This document shows, piece after piece, positions 1 through 4,690 of a stretch of DNA of 7,834 nucleotides. The notes below the pieces were generated by a model. It was given only the letters and a program-made list of their open reading frames with translations. It was not told where the DNA came from and made no database searches. The stretch is from Paracoccaceae bacterium (lineage in GTDB: Bacteria > Pseudomonadota > Alphaproteobacteria > Rhodobacterales > Rhodobacteraceae). The first letter of the stretch is position 1, and each line of letters starts with the position of its first letter. The translations under genes were made by a program, and so were the position numbers. The stretch covers positions 133,306-141,139 of the forward strand of contig NVXA01000001.1 of NCBI GenBank assembly GCA_002746395.1. Direction: 5' to 3'.

Positions 1-201
1 ATGGCGATCTGGCCGTGGGCGTGTTTGTGGGAAGGTCAGCAGCAGGATCTGGCGGAATTCCCGCATATGGCCGCGTGGCTGGACCGTATGTATGCCCGCC
101 CAGCGGTGAAAGCGGGGCGGGATGTTGCCAAGGATATGCGCGGAAATTTGCAGGACAACAAGAAAGCGCAAGGCGTGTTGTTTGGGCAAAAAGCGCAGTA
201 A
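1..201 (+). CDS. Glutathione S-transferase family protein, C-terminal fragment (5' end outside window)
   Basis: The frame is open from the first base and ends with TAA at 199-201. Only about 66 residues are visible, so the gene starts outside the window and the ATG at position 1 is probably an internal methionine. The fragment reads AIWPW early on, then DLAEFPHMAAWLDRM and ARPAVKAG. This pattern (an Ile-Trp-Pro segment, a 'Phe-Pro-x-x-x-x-Trp' helix, then 'ARPAV') is typical of the end of the all-helical C-terminal domain of Nu/YfcG/Ure2-like GSTs. Such proteins are usually cytoplasmic and use glutathione in conjugation or disulfide reduction; the substrate cannot be read from this piece. The lysine-rich tail after ARPAV is also common in the family. 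The gene converges on ribH2 with 18 bases between the two stop codons. The glutathione-binding thioredoxin-fold domain is not visible. Confidence 0.8.
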   Translation: MAIWPWACLWEGQQQDLAEFPHMAAWLDRMYARPAVKAGRDVAKDMRGNLQDNKKAQGVLFGQKAQ

Positions 202-203
202 GC

Positions 204-220
204 GGGTGGTGCCCCCACCC
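204..220. terminator. Short GC-rich inverted repeat at the GST/ribH2 convergent junction
   Basis: GGGTGG (204-209) is the exact reverse complement of CCACCC (215-220), with a 5-base loop. It lies directly after the GST stop codon and touches the ribH2 stop codon (220-222, complementary strand). Its position suggests a small bidirectional terminator or a 3'-end stabilising hairpin. No T-tract follows on either strand, so intrinsic termination would be weak. Confidence 0.35.
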
Positions 221-654
221 TACAGTTCGATTGATAACACCTGTTGCACGGCCTGCGCGGCCTCGGCCCCTTTTTTGACGAAGTGGCCGGTGTAGAATTC
301 GACGTGTTCGGCGTTGGCGTGGAAATGGTGCGGGGTTAACGATACCGAAAACATCGGCACATCCGTTTCCAGTTGCGCTAACATCAAGCCATCAACCACG
401 GCTGCGGCGACAAAATCGTGCCGGTATATGCCGCCATCAACAACCAGCGCGGCCGCGACCACGGCGTCATAGCCTTTTTTAGCCAGACGTTTCGCCAACA
501 GCGGCATTTCGAACGCACCGGGGACGGTGAAGACCGACACCTCGTAGCCTGCGTTATCTGCCGTTAGTTGATCTATAAAACCTGTGTAGGCCTGATCGAC
601 GATATCGGCGTGCCAGCCCGCCTTGATAAAGGCGATTTTCGGGGTGAGTGTCAT
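220..654 (-). CDS. ribH2: 6,7-dimethyl-8-ribityllumazine synthase, RibH2 type
   Basis: A 144-residue protein. It condenses 5-amino-6-ribitylamino-uracil with 3,4-dihydroxy-2-butanone 4-phosphate to give 6,7-dimethyl-8-ribityllumazine, the penultimate step of riboflavin synthesis, in the cytoplasm. Visible signatures are FIKAGWHADIVD (residues 9-20), VPGAFEMP (44-51), GGIYRHDFV (74-82) with the probable catalytic His79, and LTPHHFHANAEH (106-117). The HHFH block and the IYRHDF form match the decameric RibH2 class known from Brucella and other alphaproteobacteria rather than the icosahedral RibH1 class. The frame continues upstream to 768, but that stretch is riboswitch and terminator RNA. The ATG at 654-652 has a strong SD (AAGGAG) 7 bases upstream, which fixes the start. 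The gene stands alone, with no other rib genes beside it, and is preceded by an FMN riboswitch, so it is probably repressed when flavin is abundant. Confidence 0.93.
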   Translation of the reverse strand: MTLTPKIAFIKAGWHADIVDQAYTGFIDQLTADNAGYEVSVFTVPGAFEMPLLAKRLAKKGYDAVVAAALVVDGGIYRHDFVAAAVVDGLMLAQLETDVPMFSVSLTPHHFHANAEHVEFYTGHFVKKGAEAAQAVQQVLSIEL

Positions 655-660
655 GGTTTT

Positions 661-667
661 GCTCCTT
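661..667 (-). promoter_or_regulatory. ribH2 Shine-Dalgarno, complementary to the terminator 3' arm
   Basis: On the minus strand this reads AAGGAGC, seven bases before the ribH2 ATG. It is a near-ideal SD and selects the start at 654. It is also the exact complement of GCTCCTT in the terminator 3' arm and T-tract (minus-strand equivalent of 697-703). Read-through transcripts could therefore hide the SD in a 7-bp helix. Confidence 0.7.
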
Positions 668-693
668 ATATCAGACACCAACCCAGAGCATCG

Positions 694-722
694 AAAAAGG
701 AGCGCAGGTTTGCACCTGCTCC
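694..722 (-). terminator. Intrinsic terminator in the ribH2 leader (riboswitch expression platform)
   Basis: On the minus strand, GGAGC (722-718) and GCTCC (703-699) form the outer stem. AGGT and ACCT extend it around a GCAA loop, with a two-base GC bulge. The alternative register is a perfect 6-bp GCAGGT/ACCTGC stem with a GNRA-type GCAA loop. Five Ts follow immediately (698-694). It sits just after the aptamer closing stem (725-730) and before the SD, which is the usual place for the FMN-dependent terminator of this riboswitch class. Confidence 0.8.
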
Positions 723-724
723 CT

Positions 725-846
725 ATTCTCTTCCATCCGGACTTTAACCGTCGGCTTCGGAATTTCACCGAGATCTGCTGACCTCCCGTTAAGGAGCGCT
801 CGCGGGCTATAACCGCCGGTGGGGAATTTCACCCCGCCCTGAGAAT
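725..846 (-). promoter_or_regulatory. FMN riboswitch (RFN element) controlling ribH2
   Basis: Read on the minus strand, the segment contains the conserved blocks of the RFN aptamer in order: TTCTCAGGGCGGGGTGAAAT, TTCCCCACCGGCGG, AGCCCGCGAGCG, GGTCAGCAGATCTCGGTG, AAATTCCGAAGCCGACGG, and TTAAAGTCCGGATGGAAGAG. The closing stem P1 is ATTCTC (846-841) paired with GAGAAT (730-725). A variable extension stem CTCC/GGAG lies at 796-793 and 786-783. FMN binding to this aptamer is established for the family and normally lowers expression of the downstream flavin gene. Here that gene is ribH2, and a terminator follows the aptamer by a few bases, so control is expected mainly at premature termination. Confidence 0.97.
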
Positions 847-873
847 TACACCGGATGATTCCGGATGTTTCGG

Positions 874-902
874 AATGTGGGGGATTGGAGGGTGGTTGGC
901 AA
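874..902 (-). promoter_or_regulatory. Possible sigma-70 type promoter for the ribH2 transcript
   Basis: On the minus strand TTGCCA (902-897) is followed after 17 bases by CACATT (879-874), giving a transcription start near 867, just upstream of the riboswitch. The -35 is good but the -10 is poor. Rhodobacterales promoters often keep TTG at -35 while the -10 varies. This is the best candidate I see, but it is weak. Confidence 0.25.
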
Positions 903-918
903 GGGGGGACAGGTTATC

Positions 919-947
919 TTGAAAGTAGAGTGCAATTAGTATTTATT
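919..947 (+). promoter_or_regulatory. Possible promoter for the AT-rich membrane-protein gene
   Basis: TTGAAA (919-924), a 17-base spacer, then TTTATT (942-947), which matches four of six -10 consensus bases. The predicted start is near 954. If real, translation must begin downstream of 954, which favours either ATT at 992 or TTG at 1037 as the start. The surrounding DNA is AT-rich, so chance matches are more likely here. Confidence 0.35.
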
Positions 948-1036
948 CTCATAAGAAAATATCAACAAACCCAAAATCAAGCGAGACCGCTATTTATAAG
1001 CACACGTTAGCACGAATTGGCGCAGGTCTTTCTGCA
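929..1036 (+). other. Open, coding-like 5' extension of the membrane-protein gene without a standard start codon
   Basis: The frame of the 1037 gene stays open upstream to TAG at 926-928. The 36 codons contain no in-frame ATG, GTG, TTG or CTG. The last part encodes YKHTLARIGAGLSALGS, which completes a hydrophobic segment that the TTG at 1037 would cut in half. In-frame ATT codons occur at 935, 941, 992 and 1016, and ATA at 959. ATT at 992 has AAGCGAG (979-985) six bases upstream and would give 222 residues. Translation from ATT is rare but known (infC). A mutated ATG is equally possible. Confidence 0.4.
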
Positions 1037-1660
1037 TTGGGTAGCCTAGCATGGCTCCTTTGGCCGACAACATGGAATGGATCCCTTGAACCTGAACCTC
1101 TATTTGTGTTTGGAGTGGCCGTTGTTGTTTGGGGTATGGCAGAATTCACGACTAGCGAAGAAACTCCATCTAAAACCCCTACGCAGAACGATATTATCCG
1201 TGCTCGTGAAATCATTGGCTATCACAAGGAGCAGTTAAAATATATCCTGCGCGATCATGATCATGGGAATGCCATCGAACCAGAATACCTTAGGGAGGTT
1301 AGCTTGTTAGCGCACGATTTGAGTGACATTCACTTTTTTTTCAACAATAAAAAGTTGCAAATAGGGTTGGACACATTTGAAGCCTCACTTACAGAATTTC
1401 GGAACTTTTTTGCAGGAAATTCATGCTACGATAAGTTTGGCAGCGTTATGCTGCAAAGTATCATTCCATATGATATGAAGGCGTCTGGAGATATTTCTCA
1501 ATCCAAGCGGGAACAAATAGAAACCGCAAATGAATTAGCCACCAAGGCATGGCATGATCTCGACAATCTCTACAAAGAAATTCGAAAACTCTTACCAAGC
1601 GCATTTGAGACTACAGTTCAAACGAAATGGCATCCCAAAAACTCTATGGCACCTAAGTAG
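1037..1660 (+). CDS. Hypothetical membrane-anchored protein, AT-rich gene, start uncertain
   Basis: I do not recognise a named family. From TTG at 1037 the product is 207 residues; from the unusual ATT at 992 it would be 222. The N-terminus has hydrophobic segments: GSLAWLLW (more complete with the upstream extension), then a short loop with SLEPEPL, then FVFGVAVVVWGMAEF at about residues 23-38. This suggests a two-helix membrane hairpin. From memory, the EPEPL-plus-hydrophobic arrangement recurs in unnamed bacterial membrane proteins. The remaining ~160 residues are polar and look mostly helical, with one region rich in Phe and Asn (HFFFNNKK) and a lysine-rich C-terminus, probably cytoplasmic. 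A hand count of four 60-base lines gives about 38% GC, against 53-67% for two pyrC lines, so the gene may be a recent arrival. Nothing nearby indicates a partner. The coding strand and reading frame are reasonably sure; the function is unknown. Confidence 0.65.
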   Translation: MGSLAWLLWPTTWNGSLEPEPLFVFGVAVVVWGMAEFTTSEETPSKTPTQNDIIRAREIIGYHKEQLKYILRDHDHGNAIEPEYLREVSLLAHDLSDIHFFFNNKKLQIGLDTFEASLTEFRNFFAGNSCYDKFGSVMLQSIIPYDMKASGDISQSKREQIETANELATKAWHDLDNLYKEIRKLLPSAFETTVQTKWHPKNSMAPK

Positions 1661-1670
1661 AACCGCGACC

Positions 1671-1699
1671 TTCCCTCCCTGTGCTAATCTGATATAGGG
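1671..1699 (+). promoter_or_regulatory. Possible promoter for pyrC-pyrE
   Basis: TTCCCT (1671-1676), a 17-base spacer and TATAGG (1694-1699) lie between the end of the AT-rich gene and pyrC, giving a start near 1706. The boxes match the consensus at three and four of six positions. The short leader then carries GGAG (1714-1717) nine bases before the pyrC ATG. I see no terminator or leader-peptide attenuator of the E. coli pyrBI/pyrE kind. Confidence 0.3.
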
Positions 1700-1726
1700 A
1701 ACTCCAAACAATCGGAGCCAACTCTT

Positions 1727-2767
1727 ATGACCCAGACCTTGACGATCACCCGCCCTGATGACTGGCATCTTCATCTTCGTGATGGGGCGATGCTGGAAGG
1801 GGTTTTGCCGGAGACGGCTCGGGATTTCGGGCGGGCGATTATTATGCCCAACCTTGTGCCGCCTGTTGTGACGGGGGCGCAGGCTGCGGCTTACCGCGAA
1901 CAGATCATGACGGCGATGCCAGACGGGGCGGATTTCACGCCGCTTATGACGTTGTATCTGACAGAAACCACGGACGCCGATGATGTGGCGGCAGCGCATG
2001 CCTCGGGGTTGATTACTGCCGTTAAGCTTTATCCGGCGGGGGCGACGACGAATTCGGACTCCGGTGTGGCTAATTTTGACCGTGTGCAGGGTGTGCTTGA
2101 GCGCATGGCGCAGATTGGTTTGCCGTTGTGTGTGCATGGCGAAGTCACCGATCCAGCGGTTGATATTTTTGATCGCGAGGCGGTGTTTATTGACCGTGTG
2201 CTGGACCCGCTGCGCCGCCGTGTGCCGGAATTGAAGGTGGTGATGGAACATATCACCACGGCTGACGGGGTGGCTTATGTGATGTCGCAGGACGAACGCT
2301 TGGGCGCGACGATCACCACGCATCACCTGATTATTAACCGCAATGACCTGCTGGTTGGCGGGATCAAGCCGCATTATTATTGCCTGCCCATCGCCAAGCG
2401 CGAAGATCATCGGTTGGCTTTGCTGGATGCTGCAACCTCCGGCGATGCGCGGTTCTTTTTGGGGACTGACAGCGCACCGCATTCGGACCCGAATAAGGAA
2501 AGCGCTTGTGGCTGTGCGGGGGTGTTTTCCGCGACCAACACAATGTCTTGTCTGGCGCATGTATTTGAAAACGCGAACGCGTTGGATAAGCTGGAGGGGT
2601 TTGCATCCCTGCATGGCCCCGCGTTTTATGGCCTCGCGCCCAACGCTGGCAAAATTACGTTAACCAAACAGGTGGACCCTGCCGCCTTCCCTGAAAAAAT
2701 CCACACCGAAGCGGGCGACGTGACTGTCTTCAACCCCGGCTTCCCATTGCATTGGACAACATCATGA
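1727..2767 (+). CDS. pyrC: Dihydroorotase (class II, PyrC type)
   Basis: A 346-residue cytoplasmic zinc amidohydrolase, close to the ~348 residues of E. coli PyrC. It cyclises N-carbamoyl-L-aspartate to L-dihydroorotate, the third step of UMP synthesis. The expected binuclear metal site is complete: HLH (His14, His16), Lys100 in [10 protein letters not shown] (normally carbamylated), His137 in CVHGE, His175 in MEHITT and Asp248 in GTDSAPH. Arg18 and Asn42 match the substrate-binding positions after the HxH motif and in IIMPNL. The [17 protein letters not shown] stretch identifies the class II branch. The start ATG follows GGAG (1714-1717) with nine bases of spacing. Its TGA overlaps the pyrE ATG in an ATGA arrangement, so the two genes form one translationally coupled unit. 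Catalytic residues appear intact. Confidence 0.97.
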   Translation: MTQTLTITRPDDWHLHLRDGAMLEGVLPETARDFGRAIIMPNLVPPVVTGAQAAAYREQIMTAMPDGADFTPLMTLYLTETTDADDVAAAHASGLITAVKLYPAGATTNSDSGVANFDRVQGVLERMAQIGLPLCVHGEVTDPAVDIFDREAVFIDRVLDPLRRRVPELKVVMEHITTADGVAYVMSQDERLGATITTHHLIINRNDLLVGGIKPHYYCLPIAKREDHRLALLDAATSGDARFFLGTDSAPHSDPNKESACGCAGVFSATNTMSCLAHVFENANALDKLEGFASLHGPAFYGLAPNAGKITLTKQVDPAAFPEKIHTEAGDVTVFNPGFPLHWTTS

Positions 2768-3453
2768 CCGCATTTATCGACCCCAAGGAAATGGCACGGC
2801 TGACGGCGCGGATGCTGCTGGAAATCAAGGCTGTGAATTTCGAGGTGGAGAACCCGTATAAGCTGGCCTCCGGCCTCGTTTCGCCCAGTTATATTGATTG
2901 TCGCGAGATTATTTCCTACCCCGCCGCGCGGGGCGCGATGATGGATTTTCTGGTGGCGACTGTGCAGCGGAACGTGGGGTTCGAGGCGTTTGATTCAGTG
3001 GCCGGTGGCGAAACTGGCGGCATTCCGTACGGTGCGTGGATGGCAGACCGGATGGGGCTGCCGATGCAATATGTGCGCAAAAAACCGAAAGGGTATGGCA
3101 AGAACAGCCAAGTTGAGGGCGTGTTGAAAGAAGGTCAACGGGTGTTGCTGGCGGAAGACATGACCACCGATGGCGGATCCAAAATCAAGTTCGTACAGGC
3201 CATTCGCGATGCGGGCGGCGTTTGTAATCACACCGCGTTGATTTTCTTTTATGACATCTTCCCCAATACCCGCGAAAATCTGGCGAGCCACGGGATCACG
3301 CTGCATTACCTCGCAACATGGCATGACGTTCTGGCCGAAGCCAAGGCGGGAAACTATTTTGATGTGAAAACGCTGGACGAAGTCGAAAAATTCTTCGCCG
3401 ACCCGCTGGGTTGGTCCCTGGCGCATGGCGGTATTGGGGAGGTTTCGACGTAG
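2764..3453 (+). CDS. pyrE: Orotate phosphoribosyltransferase
   Basis: A 229-residue cytoplasmic enzyme that joins orotate to PRPP to form orotidine 5'-monophosphate, two steps after dihydroorotase. The PRPP-binding signature is [13 protein letters not shown] at residues 127-139, with the acidic pair Glu131-Asp132. Upstream blocks are [15 protein letters not shown] (33-47) and [17 protein letters not shown] (103-119), the latter holding the basic catalytic-loop region. At 229 residues it is longer than the ~213-residue E. coli enzyme and resembles the form seen in alphaproteobacteria. An in-frame TTG lies four codons earlier (2752) inside pyrC, but the ATG at 2764 is preferred because it makes the classical 4-base ATGA overlap with pyrC. 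No clear SD is present, which suits translational coupling. The stop codon lies in a small inverted repeat shared with the convergent acyltransferase gene. Confidence 0.96.
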   Translation: MTAFIDPKEMARLTARMLLEIKAVNFEVENPYKLASGLVSPSYIDCREIISYPAARGAMMDFLVATVQRNVGFEAFDSVAGGETGGIPYGAWMADRMGLPMQYVRKKPKGYGKNSQVEGVLKEGQRVLLAEDMTTDGGSKIKFVQAIRDAGGVCNHTALIFFYDIFPNTRENLASHGITLHYLATWHDVLAEAKAGNYFDVKTLDEVEKFFADPLGWSLAHGGIGEVST

Positions 3454-3464
3454 GGCTACCCTAC
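3450..3464. repeat. Perfect inverted repeat spanning both stop codons of pyrE and the acyltransferase gene
   Basis: GTAGGG (3450-3455), loop CTA, CCCTAC (3459-3464). The pyrE TAG lies in the left arm and the complementary-strand TAG of the acyltransferase gene in the right arm. It could act as a weak bidirectional terminator, but neither strand has a following T-tract. Opposed TAG stops also contribute part of the symmetry automatically. Confidence 0.4.
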
Positions 3465-4183
3465 CCCGCCATCGCGCGCAGCAAGCGTTTTCGGTTGGCG
3501 GGGATGTCGTCGATTTTCATGCCTGTGAACACGTGAAGTGTGTTTAGTTCCGTGTCCACGACTGCGTGGTCCGAAACCCAGCCGCCCATCAACAGGTAGC
3601 TTCGAAGTAAAGGCGGCATGTGCTTCTGTGCGGCTTTCAGGTTGGGTTTGAACAGCTTGAGTTTGCTGGCAAAGCGGAACACTTCCGGGGCTTTTATCTT
3701 GGGCAGCCAGCGTTTGGGGGCCAAGTGGCGGTCTTTTAGCAAGGCAAAGGCATCGGTGTATTCGTCGGAATCCGTGCCAGAAAAACTGGTGCAGCCGAAC
3801 AATAATTCTACGTCGTTATCGTCTACGAAACCGGTCATCGCAGACCATGCTATGCGCAGGATATCGGGGTCTGAATAGGCGGGGTCGATGCAGAAACGGC
3901 CTACCTCCACTATCATGCCTTTAATGGTGTGAAGGCTGGTAAGGTCGTAGAATTGGGCGGAATAGGATTGACCGATTTGTGCGCCATTCGCCAACGGCAA
4001 CAGGCGGAAGGTGCAGACGAGGTGGCCGGTGGCGGATTCCGTGACAAGGATGTGTTTGCATGCAGGGTCGAAGGCATCAACGTCTAGCCCTTCGCCGCCA
4101 CGAAAGGCTTTGAAGCGCAGGGCTTGGGCGGATTTAACGTCAGCGTCAGATACGGCAAACCGTGTGGTGTAGCGTGAGGTCAT
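3461..4183 (-). CDS. OlsB-like GNAT N-acyltransferase (ornithine- or glutamine-lipid synthesis)
   Basis: A 240-residue protein of the OlsB/'hemolysin-like' acyltransferase family (Acetyltransf_5 type). Family members move a 3-hydroxyacyl chain from acyl-ACP to the alpha-amino group of an amino acid, forming the lyso-aminolipid that a second acyltransferase completes. Visible conserved blocks are LRFKAFRGGEGLDVDAFDP (22-40), EVGRFCIDPAYSD (93-105), LLFGCTSFSGTD (127-138) and MPPLLRSYLLMGGWVSDHA (189-207). The start ATG has a strong AGGAGG (4194-4189) five bases upstream. No olsA-like gene lies beside it, although olsB is usually next to olsA. In Roseobacter-group bacteria a paralogue, GlsB, makes glutamine lipid instead, so I leave the symbol blank. 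It is convergent with pyrE and divergent from msrB. No signal peptide is seen; the enzyme probably works at the inner face of the cytoplasmic membrane. Confidence 0.85.
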   Translation of the reverse strand: MTSRYTTRFAVSDADVKSAQALRFKAFRGGEGLDVDAFDPACKHILVTESATGHLVCTFRLLPLANGAQIGQSYSAQFYDLTSLHTIKGMIVEVGRFCIDPAYSDPDILRIAWSAMTGFVDDNDVELLFGCTSFSGTDSDEYTDAFALLKDRHLAPKRWLPKIKAPEVFRFASKLKLFKPNLKAAQKHMPPLLRSYLLMGGWVSDHAVVDTELNTLHVFTGMKIDDIPANRKRLLRAMAG

Positions 4184-4209
4184 GGTTGCCTCCTGTAATT
4201 TGGTGCGCC

Positions 4210-4239
4210 TTGAAACCGGCGGGTGATGCTGCGTATATT
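4210..4239 (+). promoter_or_regulatory. Sigma-70 type promoter for msrB
   Basis: TTGAAA (4210-4215), an 18-base spacer and TATATT (4234-4239). Each box matches the consensus at five of six positions. Transcription would begin near 4246 and give a leader of about 33 bases. It is the best-looking promoter in the window and lies in the 95-base gap between the divergent acyltransferase and msrB genes. GGGGAA (4265-4270) is the likely SD. Confidence 0.55.
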
Positions 4240-4278
4240 TAATGCAGATTTAAGCAATATAAGCGGGGAATAAAAGAG

Positions 4279-4674
4279 ATGTCGGACAAAATCACCAAAA
4301 CAGATGCAGAGTGGCAAGCGCAATTGTCGCCGCTGGCCTACAAAGTCACCAGAAAAGGCGGGACGGAGCGTTCTGGAAGCCACGAGGATTTCCCTAAATC
4401 TGCCGGCATGTTCACCTGCACGTGTTGTGGTGCGGAGCTGTTTGATGCGGAAACTAAATTCGAGTCAGGATCGGGCTGGCCAAGTTTTTACCGCCCCCTA
4501 ACCCCTGAAACGATCGAGGAGCGGGCAGACAACAAGTTGTTCATGAAACGCACCGAGGTGGTTTGCGCCGCCTGCGATGCACATCTTGGGCATGTGTTTC
4601 CCGACGGGCCGCAACCAACAGGTATGCGGTATTGCCTGAACGGCGTAGCGCTGGATTTCAAAGCACAGGATTAG
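4279..4674 (+). CDS. msrB: Peptide-methionine (R)-S-oxide reductase MsrB
   Basis: A 131-residue cytoplasmic repair enzyme that reduces the R epimer of methionine sulfoxide in proteins, normally with thioredoxin. Two CxxC pairs that bind structural zinc are visible: Cys47/Cys50 in FTCTCCGAELF and Cys96/Cys99 in VVCAACDAH. The catalytic cysteine is Cys119 in GMRYCLNG. The family block HLGHVFPDGPQPTG (102-115) is intact, as is SGWPSF (65-70). In E. coli MsrB the latter reads CGWPSF and supplies the resolving cysteine; here it is Ser65, so the enzyme belongs to the large subgroup lacking that residue. Cys49, between the first zinc pair, is an extra cysteine. The gene stands alone behind its own likely promoter and converges on bamE with nine bases between stop codons. 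Confidence 0.96.
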   Translation: MSDKITKTDAEWQAQLSPLAYKVTRKGGTERSGSHEDFPKSAGMFTCTCCGAELFDAETKFESGSGWPSFYRPLTPETIEERADNKLFMKRTEVVCAACDAHLGHVFPDGPQPTGMRYCLNGVALDFKAQD

Positions 4675-4690
4675 ATAGTAGGATTAGATA
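4667..4690. repeat. Direct repeat AGGATTAGATA across the msrB/bamE junction
   Basis: AGGATTAGATA occurs at 4667-4677 and again at 4680-4690, a period of 13. The first copy contains the msrB stop codon (TAG 4672-4674); the second contains the bamE stop on the other strand (TTA 4684-4686). It looks like a small tandem duplication at the junction. No hairpin or T-tract is evident, so termination here is unexplained. Confidence 0.6.

Noticed and set aside
655..768. Extending ribH2 to an upstream ATG at 768
   Set aside because: The added 38 codons are encoded by the terminator and the 3' part of the riboswitch aptamer and do not resemble lumazine synthase N-termini. The SD at 662-667 clearly serves the ATG at 654.
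851..876. Repeats CCGGATGATT / CCGGATGTTT and a small ATTCCG/CGGAAT hairpin upstream of the riboswitch
   Set aside because: The repeats are short and imperfect, partly inside the predicted ribH2 leader start, and have no clear role beyond chance similarity.
1592..2614. A 340-codon open frame on the minus strand opposite pyrC
   Set aside because: It is antisense to a complete pyrC with all its metal ligands. The translation is dominated by Arg, His and Pro with no domain pattern, as expected from the complement of GC-rich coding DNA.
2752..2763. A TTG start at 2752 for pyrE
   Set aside because: The ATG at 2764 gives the standard ATGA overlap with pyrC and the expected N-terminus.
2995..3426. 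A 143-codon open frame on the minus strand opposite pyrE
   Set aside because: It is a shadow of pyrE with no recognisable motif, SD or promoter.
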